Part shown: piece after piece, positions 9,459 through 17,204 of the stretch
Layout: the number at the start of each line of letters is the position of its first letter
Position numbering within the stretch: the stretch's first letter is position 1
Assembly (NCBI RefSeq): GCF_001719165.1
Contig: NZ_CP017057.1
Location: 868,001 to 932,000, forward strand
Origin: Erythrobacter litoralis
GTDB taxonomy: Bacteria; Pseudomonadota; Alphaproteobacteria; Sphingomonadales; Sphingomonadaceae
Reading direction: 5' to 3'
DNA length: 64,000 nucleotides
Program-made: the position numbers and the translations under genes
The notes under the pieces: generated by a model
What the model saw: only the letters and a program-made list of their open reading frames with translations
What the model was told of the DNA's origin: nothing
The model's database searches: none

Positions 9459-10254
9459 GATGAAACGACGCATTTCCAGGGCCGCGCTGATCGGTGCGGC
9501 GCTTGCCATGCCGGTCGCGGCGGCAGCGGGCGTGGTGGTGAAGTCCTCGGGGCCGTCCGCCGGCACCTACAAGGTCGGAACCAAGGTCGAAGACGGAGCC
9601 AGCATCACGCTTAAGGCGGGCGACAGCGTTACCGTGCTCACCAGCAAGGGCACCCAGGTGCTCAGGGGCGCGGGTACCTATACGGTGGGCGAAAAGCCCA
9701 AGGAGCCGCGTCTGCGCTTTGCCAATTTCACCCGTCAGGGCGCTGCGGGCCGGGTCCGCACCGGGGCCGTGCGCACGGGCGAGACGGGCGAGCTGGAGCG
9801 GCCGAACATGTGGTATGTCGACCTCACCCAGCCCGGCACCACCTGCCTCTACGATTTCGAGACCGTCCGCCTGTGGCGCCCCGATGCGAGCGAGGCGGCG
9901 ACCTATACCATGGTCGAACCTGAACTGGCGGACGCGGTCGAGGTCCATTTCGAAGCGAGGGAAGCTGCCCGTGTCCTCAATTCCGAACGGCTAATGCTGG
10001 CGGAAGGCCGCAGCTATGCGATCCGCGGACCGCTGATTGAGCTTTCCGGCGTCGCCGACGAGGAAGCCGAGAGGGAGACCGCGAGCGACATGCCCGCGGC
10101 CGAGCCCGCGCCCGAAGCGGAACCGGTGCGCATGACGTTCGCCCTCGTGGATGCTTACGAAACGCCCGAACAGCTTGCGGAAATGCTCATCGCGAACGGG
10201 TGCACTTCACAGCTCGCGATGATGGCCGACCGGCTCGAGGCCGACGCAGAATAG
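9445..10254 (+). CDS. Small exported FecR-like/hypothetical protein
   Basis: 269 aa from the ATG at 9445, chosen because AAGGGGGA precedes it and it overlaps the cyclase stop by 14 bp. An in-frame ATG at 9430 is the alternative. A clear signal peptide (about 1-28, ending near AAAAG) is followed by a compact beta-rich stretch (GTYKVGTKVEDGASITLKAG, then VTVLTSKGTQVLRGAG) resembling the start of FecR-type domains. The rest has no motif I recognise, and a Glu/Pro-rich stretch lies near 210-230. No membrane helix beyond the signal is evident, so the location is probably periplasmic. Position at the end of the Tps-CHAT-cyclase operon suggests it senses or binds something for the CHASE2 cyclase or the secretion module. 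The FecR assignment is tentative. Confidence 0.55.
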   Translation: MFSDKMKRRISRAALIGAALAMPVAAAAGVVVKSSGPSAGTYKVGTKVEDGASITLKAGDSVTVLTSKGTQVLRGAGTYTVGEKPKEPRLRFANFTRQGAAGRVRTGAVRTGETGELERPNMWYVDLTQPGTTCLYDFETVRLWRPDASEAATYTMVEPELADAVEVHFEAREAARVLNSERLMLAEGRSYAIRGPLIELSGVADEEAERETASDMPAAEPAPEAEPVRMTFALVDAYETPEQLAEMLIANGCTSQLAMMADRLEADAE

Positions 10255-10277
10255 TTTCCTGCACGCGCGGAACAGTC

Positions 10278-10310
10278 GATGGGCGCCGCGGCCGGGCCGC
10301 GGCGCCCATC
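10278..10310. terminator. Perfect 16-bp inverted repeat between convergent genes
   Basis: GATGGGCGCCGCGGCC is followed, after a single base, by its exact reverse complement. The repeat sits between the stop of the FecR-like gene (+) and the stop of the M24 peptidase (-). Downstream on the + strand is GCGTTTCTTC, a weak T-rich tail. It most likely acts as a bidirectional terminator or mRNA 3'-end stabiliser. Confidence 0.75.
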
Positions 10311-10318
10311 GCGTTTCT

Positions 10319-11704
10319 TCAGTCCGAGGGTATCAGCGTCAGCCGCGTCTGCCGCCCGTCGAGGAAGCGGACGCGTTCCCCGTCGAAGAAGGCATCCTCT
10401 TCCGATCGGAAATCGACCCGCTGGCCGCCCCATTCGGGCACGCTTGCATAGCTGGTGAGTTCGATCGACCACGCCGTGTCCGCCCGCAGGCGATATTCCC
10501 CGCGCGGATCGGGGTCCTGATTGTCCCAGAAACCGATCGCGCTCCCCGCGCCGTGGCCATGTAGACCGATCGGGTGCGAATAGATCGACGGGTCGAGGCC
10601 TTCCGCGACCGCCCGGGCGCGGGCGGCGGCAAGGATCTGGTTGCCGCTTAGCCCGGCTTCGAATTCCTCCATCAGGATGTCCTGCACGCGGTTGGTGTTC
10701 GCAAGGCCCTTTTGCAGTCCCTCGGGGGCCTCGCTCTCGCCGGGTTTCAGCACATAGGCGAGATGCTGGGTGTCGGTGTTGAGCCTGAGATAGGTGATGC
10801 CGAAATCGGTCCACAACAAATCGCCCGGCTCGATCACGACATCGCCGCGCAGCATGCCCTCCTCGCCTTCGCGCTGGATGCCGATCGAGGGGTGAAACCA
10901 TGGCGCGATGCCGAGCCGGGCGAGCCGATCTCGATACCACCATTCGACATCTGCTGCGGTGGTCGCGCCCGGGGTGATGACTGCACGCGACAGGGCCTCG
11001 GCGATGAAGGCGCGGGCGAGCGCGACGATCGCGGGATAGAGTTCCATCTCGTCCGGTATGCGCGTCTCGAGCCAGCGCAGGGCGAGCGTTTCGCCCGGCA
11101 CGATCCGTTCGCGATAGGTCTCGGGCAGGCGGGCGGTCATGGCGCGATACTGGCTCAGCGTCATGCCGTCCGCGAAGGCGGTGAGATCGGAGGTGTTGAT
11201 CGCGATTCGATCCGGGTCGCGCGCGGCGATGATATCGGCGACCGCCTGCCACTGGTCGGGCTGTTCGTCCGGGTTCCAGGCGGGTTCGAACAGGCCGGCA
11301 AGCCCATAGCGGCTGACCGTAAGCCGTTCGATCGGCTTTCCTTCGCCCGGATCGAACAGGACGAGGATGGTGCGCCTTCGCGCGTGCATGCTCCTTGCAT
11401 CGAGCATCGAGGCGACCACCGGCTCCTCGAAATATTCGCGCGCCATCATCACCCACATGTCCACGCCTTCTTCGCGCATGACCTGTGGCAGGACGGTCTC
11501 GAGCCGTTCGGCAAGGATGCCGTCGATGATTGCAGCCCGTTCGCGCATCGGCAGGGTGGTGAGGGTGCCTGCGTCAAGCGCTATGGCTGGCCCTGTGTCC
11601 TGCGCCCCATCGCGCGCCGCCAGCGATGCCGGCGCGAACAGCAGGCCCGCCGCCAGGGCGAGCGAGGCCGCCGCCTTTCCCAATTCCCGTATCGTCGCAC
11701 CCAT
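10319..11704 (-). CDS. Exported M24-family metallopeptidase (Xaa-Pro aminopeptidase/creatinase-like)
   Basis: 461 aa from the ATG at 11704. The frame extends further upstream, but the residues from this Met (MGATIRELGK, then a hydrophobic core ending near APASLAA) form a signal peptide, which fixes the start. An N-terminal creatinase-like domain (about 30-210) precedes the pita-bread M24 domain. The metal ligands can be read: the first Asp in WTDFGITY, the second in NTDTQHLAY, His in GLHGHGAGS, Glu in SIELTSY and a final Glu in the FRSEED segment. The enzyme should remove N-terminal residues ahead of proline, or act on a related substrate, in the periplasm. It stands alone between two + strand operons. 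Confidence 0.85.
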   Translation of the reverse strand: MGATIRELGKAAASLALAAGLLFAPASLAARDGAQDTGPAIALDAGTLTTLPMRERAAIIDGILAERLETVLPQVMREEGVDMWVMMAREYFEEPVVASMLDARSMHARRRTILVLFDPGEGKPIERLTVSRYGLAGLFEPAWNPDEQPDQWQAVADIIAARDPDRIAINTSDLTAFADGMTLSQYRAMTARLPETYRERIVPGETLALRWLETRIPDEMELYPAIVALARAFIAEALSRAVITPGATTAADVEWWYRDRLARLGIAPWFHPSIGIQREGEEGMLRGDVVIEPGDLLWTDFGITYLRLNTDTQHLAYVLKPGESEAPEGLQKGLANTNRVQDILMEEFEAGLSGNQILAAARARAVAEGLDPSIYSHPIGLHGHGAGSAIGFWDNQDPDPRGEYRLRADTAWSIELTSYASVPEWGGQRVDFRSEEDAFFDGERVRFLDGRQTRLTLIPSD

Positions 11705-11988
11705 GGCGCTGCCCCTCCGATCGCTCGACCCTTGCCCCTCTTGTGGGCGGGGACCATGGAGTTCGCCTGCCCGGCCTGTCAAACGCTCGCTTTGCGCGTT
11801 GCGGGGGAGCCGGAATTCCCGCGCCTTGGCGGGACCTTACAAGCCGCGGGGATAGAGCGCTGATAGCTTGCGTTTGATGCTGCGGGTGATAGGCTCGCCG
11901 CCCGTCGCCGGGACCGGGTCGCCATTGGGATGGACGGCCCGTTCCGCAACGGAAATGGCGGGCCTTGGACATCTCGCGGGGGGATGGG

Positions 11989-13398
11989 ATGACGACATTG
12001 CTGGGCAGGAATTTCGCCCGGATTCGCGCGGCGCTGCGGCAGGGGGCCGGCCATCATGGTGCCGGGCTGATGCGTGTCGCCGCCCTGTGCGCGCTTGCCA
12101 TCCTCTATCCCGCCACCTTCGCCAGCGGCAACGCGACCTATGAAGGCGTTGCAAGCTGCGCCGGATCGACCTGCCACGGCCGCGCCGAAGGAAACGGTGC
12201 GGTGGTCCGGCAGGACGAGATCGCGACCTGGCAGAACCCGGCTTCGCAGAGCGGCGCGCATTCCCGCGCCTATGCCGCCCTCGCGACGCTGCGCGGGCAG
12301 CAGATCGCCGACAGCCTCGGCCTTGGCCGCGCGACCGAGGCACCGGCCTGTCTCGGCTGCCACGCGACCTTCGCTCCAGCCTCGCAGCGGGGTGACCGTT
12401 TCATCCTGTCCGAAGGTGTGGGCTGCGAATCGTGCCACGGTCCTTCGGGCAAGTGGCTCGCCGAACATTACGCCCGGCCCGCGACCCATGCCTCGAACGT
12501 GGCGGCCGGCCTCGTCCCGCTGGAAAACCCGCAGTCGCGCGCCAATGTCTGTCTCGACTGCCATTACGGCTCTGCGAACCGGGGGCAGTTCGTCACGCAT
12601 TCGATGATGGCGGCGGGCCATCCGCGCGTTTCGTTCGAACTCGACCTGTTCAGCGCGCTCCAGCAGCATCACGACGTCGACGGCGACTACATCGATCGCA
12701 AGGACCGGCCCGATGCGGTGCGGTTCTGGGCGGTCGGCCAGGCCGAGGCGGTGCGGCGGGCGACCGGCCTGTTCGCGCAGCCGCGCTTCGCGATGGAGGG
12801 CGCGTTTCCGCAATTCTATTTCTACGACTGCCATTCCTGCCACCGCACGATCACCGATGCGGCCCAGAGGAAGCTCACTTTCGAAACCAATCCGGGCCGG
12901 CCGATCCCCTTTGGCAACCCGCCCTTCAATGACGAGAACATCATCATGCTGTCCGCGGTCGCGGGCGCGCTGGTGCCTGCGCAGGCGGAGGAATTCCGCA
13001 CTGCAAGCCGCGGCTTTCACAAGGCGATGGGCGAAGGGCCCGAGGCCGCGCGCGAGGCGGCGAAGCTCCTTTCGGCCCGCGCGGGGGCGCTCTCGAGCGC
13101 GCTGAATTCGCGAGCCTATGGCAATGAGGATGCGTTCCGGGTGATCCGCGTGATCGCGGACGAGGCGACGTCGGCGCGCTTCACCGATTATGCGGGGTCG
13201 GTGCAGGCGGTGATGGCGATCGACACGCTTCTGAATGCGCTGGTCAAGGACGGGCGCGTGACCATGGCGGCCGCCGCCGGCATCCGCGCCGACATCAACC
13301 GCGCCTACCGGGCCGTGGCCGAGCCCAATTCCTACCGCCCGGCACAGTTCCGCAGCGCGCTGCGCACCGCAGCGGGCGCGATCGGCAGGCTCGGCTGA
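11989..13398 (+). CDS. Pentahaem c-type cytochrome
   Basis: 469 aa from the ATG at 11989, preceded by a purine-rich GGGGGGATGGG. A TTG at 11965 is also in frame. A hydrophobic segment at about 28-46 is a signal or anchor. Five haem-attachment motifs are seen. The first is CAGSTCH (C57), which is CX4CH rather than CX2CH. Then come CLGCH (C121), CESCH (C146), CLDCH (C188) and CHSCH (C281). The region after ~330 is helical with no haem motif. The arrangement resembles cytochrome c554-type multihaem proteins. It is the first gene of a + strand operon with a lipoprotein, a barrel and a decahaem protein, and its TGA overlaps the ATG of the next gene. Likely role: periplasmic electron carrier for that complex. 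Confidence 0.87.
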   Translation: MTTLLGRNFARIRAALRQGAGHHGAGLMRVAALCALAILYPATFASGNATYEGVASCAGSTCHGRAEGNGAVVRQDEIATWQNPASQSGAHSRAYAALATLRGQQIADSLGLGRATEAPACLGCHATFAPASQRGDRFILSEGVGCESCHGPSGKWLAEHYARPATHASNVAAGLVPLENPQSRANVCLDCHYGSANRGQFVTHSMMAAGHPRVSFELDLFSALQQHHDVDGDYIDRKDRPDAVRFWAVGQAEAVRRATGLFAQPRFAMEGAFPQFYFYDCHSCHRTITDAAQRKLTFETNPGRPIPFGNPPFNDENIIMLSAVAGALVPAQAEEFRTASRGFHKAMGEGPEAAREAAKLLSARAGALSSALNSRAYGNEDAFRVIRVIADEATSARFTDYAGSVQAVMAIDTLLNALVKDGRVTMAAAAGIRADINRAYRAVAEPNSYRPAQFRSALRTAAGAIGRLG

Positions 13399-15356
13399 TG
13401 CGATTTCGGGGGGGGACAGCTCTCTTCGCGGCGAGCGCGCTGGTGCTCGCCTCCTGCGGGGGCGGGGACAGCAATGCGCCAACGGGCGGCGGAACGGGCG
13501 GCGCGCCTGCGAACCCGCCGCCACCGCCGCCACCGCCGACGGGCGCGCTGTATTCGGTCCCCGCGGCCGAAAGCCTTTCCGCCGCCGATGTTGGACGCGT
13601 CGTCGCGCAGGCCGCTGCTCAGGCCGATGCCCAGGGCGCGTCCGCGGTGATCGCGGTGACCGACCGGGTAGGCAATGTCCTTGCGGTATTCAGGATGCCC
13701 GGCGCACCCGCGCTCGCCAGCATTCCCGATGCGCCCAACGGGCAGAACATCGACGCGCAGGGGCTCGACGTGCCCGCCGAGGCCGCGGCCATCGCCAAGG
13801 CGATCACCGGGGCCTATCTCTCGAGCGGCGGCAATGCCTTTTCATCCCGCACCGCCAGCATGATCGTGCAGGAGCATTTCCCGCCCGCACCCACGACCGT
13901 CGGCCTCGAAAGCGGGCCGCTGTTCGGGGTGCAGTTCAGCCAGCTTCCCTGTTCCGACCTCGTGCGCCGCGCGAGCGACGGGCCGATCGGGCCGAAGCGC
14001 TCTCCGCTCGGCCTGTCGGCGGACCCGGGCGGTTTCCCGCTCTACAAGAACGGTGTCGTCGTCGGCGGAGTCGGCGTCATGGCGGACGGGGTCTATGGCT
14101 CCGATCCCAACGTTCTCGACATGGACGTGGACACGGACGAGGCGATCGCACTGGCAGGCACGATCGGGTTCGAGGCACCCGTCAGCATCCGCGCGGACCG
14201 GATCTTCGCCGACGGGACGAGCCTGCGGTTCTCGGACACGAGCTACACCATGCTCGCCAATGTCGCGGGCGCCAGTTTCGCGGGAACGGCAGGAACGCTC
14301 GTTCCGGTGACGGGCTATTACCCGGGCGGCGCGCTGCGGGCAGGTTCGACATACGGCACCGAAAGCTCCGGGATCAGGCCTTCGACCGCGGCGGAATTCT
14401 CGATTCCCGACGCCTTCGTGTTGACCGACGGGGCGGGCAACAACCGCTATCCCGTGCGCGGCGGGACGGACGGGGCGGAAATCGCCGCGCCGATCAGCGA
14501 GGGTGAGGCGCGTGCGATCCTCGAGGAAGCCTTCACGGTCATGAGCCGCGCGCGCGCGCAGATCCGGCAACCGCTGGACAGCCGCGCGCAGGTGACGATC
14601 AGCCTCGTCGATACGCGCGGCCGCGTGCTCGGCATCGTGCGGTCTCCCGATGCGCCGATCTTCGGCACGGATGTGAGCCTGCAGAAGGCTCGCACCGCCA
14701 ATTTCTTCTCCGCACCCTTTGCCGCCAGCGAATTGCTCGCCGCGCAGGGCGAGGTTCCCGACTTCGTCCAGCGGGTGAGGAGTTTCCTCGGCGATCCGAA
14801 TGCGCTGACGGGCAGCTTCGCTTTCGCCGACCGGTCCGGCGGGAACCTGTCGCGGCCCTATTTCCCCGATGGCGAGGTGGGCCAGCCGCACGGGCCGCTG
14901 TCGCGCCCGATCGAACAGTTCAATCCGTTCTCCACGGGGCTTCAGTCGGCGCTGATCGTCGACAATCTAGCGCAGCATCTCGGCTTCGTCACCGGAGCGG
15001 CCGCAAGCGACACGCCCAACAATTGCACGACCCTGCCCGAGGTGACGCCCGGCGCAACGCGGCTCGACAACGGCATCCAGATCTTTCCCGGTTCGGTCCC
15101 CGTCTATCGCGGCAACGTGCTTATCGGTGGAATCGGCGTGTCGGGCGACGGGATCGACCAGGACGACATGATCAGCTTTTTGGGCCTCCACAATGCCGGG
15201 CAGAGGGTCGGCAGCATGGGCAATGCGCCGAAGGAAATCCGAGCCGACCGCATCGTGGCGCAGGTGGGCGGCCGGCAGGTGCGGCTGCGCTATGTGAACT
15301 GCCCGTTTGCGCCGTTCCTCGATACGGCCGAGCAGAATGTCTGCGAGGGGCTCTAG
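13398..15356 (+). CDS. Lipoprotein with two HbpS/GlcG-like (DUF336) domains
   Basis: 652 aa. The signal peptide ends in the lipobox LASC (Cys ~20), followed by a Gly/Thr/Pro linker with a polyproline run, so the protein should be lipidated. Two copies of an HbpS/GlcG-like domain can be recognised: about 45-260 (ADVGRVVAQAA, then AVIAVTDRVGNVLAVFRMP and GGVGVMADGVYG) and about 365-640 (EGEARAILEEA, then ISLVDTRGRVLGIVRSPDAP and GGIGVSGDGID). Family knowledge: HbpS of Streptomyces binds haem and senses iron or redox stress; many homologues are uncharacterised. The start codon overlaps the stop of the pentahaem cytochrome and the stop is 3 bp before the barrel gene, so it belongs to the cytochrome operon. 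A haem-binding or redox-sensing accessory role is inferred. Confidence 0.78.
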   Translation: MRFRGGTALFAASALVLASCGGGDSNAPTGGGTGGAPANPPPPPPPPTGALYSVPAAESLSAADVGRVVAQAAAQADAQGASAVIAVTDRVGNVLAVFRMPGAPALASIPDAPNGQNIDAQGLDVPAEAAAIAKAITGAYLSSGGNAFSSRTASMIVQEHFPPAPTTVGLESGPLFGVQFSQLPCSDLVRRASDGPIGPKRSPLGLSADPGGFPLYKNGVVVGGVGVMADGVYGSDPNVLDMDVDTDEAIALAGTIGFEAPVSIRADRIFADGTSLRFSDTSYTMLANVAGASFAGTAGTLVPVTGYYPGGALRAGSTYGTESSGIRPSTAAEFSIPDAFVLTDGAGNNRYPVRGGTDGAEIAAPISEGEARAILEEAFTVMSRARAQIRQPLDSRAQVTISLVDTRGRVLGIVRSPDAPIFGTDVSLQKARTANFFSAPFAASELLAAQGEVPDFVQRVRSFLGDPNALTGSFAFADRSGGNLSRPYFPDGEVGQPHGPLSRPIEQFNPFSTGLQSALIVDNLAQHLGFVTGAAASDTPNNCTTLPEVTPGATRLDNGIQIFPGSVPVYRGNVLIGGIGVSGDGIDQDDMISFLGLHNAGQRVGSMGNAPKEIRADRIVAQVGGRQVRLRYVNCPFAPFLDTAEQNVCEGL

Positions 15357-15359
15357 GCC

Positions 15360-17204
15360 ATGTCGCTGCTTCTCCTGCCCGCGGCCCTGTTCGCCCAGAG
15401 CGCCCCTCCGCCGGAAGAGCCGGACAAGCCTGCCGACCAGCAGCAGCCCGAATGGGAAAAGGACGCCCCGCCGGTCGATCCGGAGATCATCGAGGGGCGC
15501 GAACGGCCGGGCTTCAACGACGAGCTGCCGGAGGAAATCGAACAAGACAATCCAGGCGCGGTGCGCGCCCCGCCGCCGCAGGCTTTCCCCAAGGACCAGC
15601 TGCCCATCCCCGACCGCTGGCGGCTGATCGAGAGCCTTGGCCTCGTGCGCGAAAGCCTCATCGATCCCTACAACCAGAACACCTACAAGGGCGACCGCCC
15701 GATCAACCCGGACAAGGTGCCGTGGCTGCCGATCACGGGGGACGACTGGTTCTTCGTCGCGAACCTCATTTCCGACACGGTCTACGAACCGCGCACCTTT
15801 CCCATTCCGGTGGGCATCCAGACGACCGAGGACCCGGACCGGCTCGACGTGTTCGGCGACGATTTCTCGACCGTTCTGTCGCAGACCTTCATCGCGGGTT
15901 TCGCGCTTCTCAAGGGCTCGACCGCGTACAAGCCTCCCAGCGTCGAATACCGCGTCACGCTCGCCTACAACGTCAACTATGTCGACGTGCCCGAACGGCG
16001 CGTGCTGTTCGTCGAGCCATCACTGGAAAGCGACCGGCTCGACCATTTCCTGGGCGTGCAGGAAGCCTTCGTCGATTACCACTTCACTCAGTTCGACACC
16101 TCGCGCTTCGACTTCATCTCGATCCGGGCAGGCATCCAGCCGTTCCAGTCCGATTTCCGCGGCTTCCTGTTCAACGACCAGCAATTGGGCGTGCGGCTGT
16201 TCGGGTCGCGCGACAACAACCGGGTGCAGTTCAATCTCGGCGCGTTCTGGCGGCTGGAGAAGGACACCAATTCGGGCCTCAACTCGATCGTGCAATCCCC
16301 CCGCGACGACCTCGTTTTCGTTGCCAATCTCTACCGGCAGGATTTCCTGATCCCGGCGCTCACGAGCCAGTTCACCGTCGTCTACAACCGCAATCGCGAA
16401 GCCGACGATATCGAGATCGACGACAACGGTTTCCCGGTGCGCCCGGCATTGCTCGGCAATCTGCGCGGGCGGGATTACGACGTCGTCTATCTCGGCTACA
16501 ATGCCGACGGGCGGATCGGGCGGGTCAACATCACCGCAAGCGCATATTGGGCGCTGGGCGAGAACCGGGACAATTTCTTCACAGGCCGCCCGTCCGACAT
16601 CAACGCGCAGTTCTATGCCGCCGAACTCAGCTACGACAAGGACTGGATGCGCTTCCGCCTGTCGGGCGCCTATCAGAGCGGCGACAGCGACCCGTTCGAC
16701 GATGACGAGACGGGGTTCGATGCAATCTTCGAGAACCCGGTCTTTGCCGGCGCGGACACGTCCTACTGGATCAGGCAGACCATCCCCTTTGCCGGCGGCG
16801 GGCGCGCGGTGTCGGTGAACGGGCGCAATGGGCTTTTGAACAACCTGCGCTCCAGCAAGGAGCAGGGGCAGTCCAATTTCAACAATCCGGGCCTCATCCT
16901 CGCCGGGGTGGGCGCGGACTTCGACCTCACGCCCGAATTCCGCCTGTCGGCCAATGCCAACCACCTCTGGTTCGAGGACACGGCGGTGGTCGAGACGCTG
17001 CGCAACGAAGGGTCGATCCCGCGCGAAATCGGCTTCGACCTGTCGGCGGCGGCGATCTGGCGGCCCAAGGCGACGCAGAACATCGTCGTGCGCCTGTCGG
17101 CGGCGACGCTGCTGGCGGGCGACGGCTTTCGCGACCTGTTCGATAATCTCGGAGGGCAGAACGAATTCTATTCCGTCCTCGCAAACGTGGTGCTGACCTA
17201 CTGA
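15360..17204 (+). CDS. Outer-membrane beta-barrel protein of the multihaem operon
   Basis: 614 aa. A short signal peptide (about 1-14, ALFAQS) leads to a Pro/Glu/Asp-rich periplasmic extension (about 15-90). A long run of alternating strands follows, with aromatic girdle residues and acidic turns such as DDDETGFD. The last residues, NVVLTY, end on an aromatic as outer-membrane barrels do. No haem motif is present. I do not recognise the exact family. The sequence resembles the DUF1302-like or general porin type of large barrel. It lies between a lipoprotein and a decahaem cytochrome, and its stop overlaps the cytochrome start. This makes it a candidate for the barrel component of a porin-cytochrome conduit, analogous to MtrB/PioB in role but not clearly in sequence. 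Confidence 0.7.
   Translation: MSLLLLPAALFAQSAPPPEEPDKPADQQQPEWEKDAPPVDPEIIEGRERPGFNDELPEEIEQDNPGAVRAPPPQAFPKDQLPIPDRWRLIESLGLVRESLIDPYNQNTYKGDRPINPDKVPWLPITGDDWFFVANLISDTVYEPRTFPIPVGIQTTEDPDRLDVFGDDFSTVLSQTFIAGFALLKGSTAYKPPSVEYRVTLAYNVNYVDVPERRVLFVEPSLESDRLDHFLGVQEAFVDYHFTQFDTSRFDFISIRAGIQPFQSDFRGFLFNDQQLGVRLFGSRDNNRVQFNLGAFWRLEKDTNSGLNSIVQSPRDDLVFVANLYRQDFLIPALTSQFTVVYNRNREADDIEIDDNGFPVRPALLGNLRGRDYDVVYLGYNADGRIGRVNITASAYWALGENRDNFFTGRPSDINAQFYAAELSYDKDWMRFRLSGAYQSGDSDPFDDDETGFDAIFENPVFAGADTSYWIRQTIPFAGGGRAVSVNGRNGLLNNLRSSKEQGQSNFNNPGLILAGVGADFDLTPEFRLSANANHLWFEDTAVVETLRNEGSIPREIGFDLSAAAIWRPKATQNIVVRLSAATLLAGDGFRDLFDNLGGQNEFYSVLANVVLTY

Noticed and set aside
11705-11988. Possible small genes between the M24 peptidase and the pentahaem cytochrome
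   Set aside because: Frames here overlap the flanking genes and show no start signal, domain or consistent codon use.
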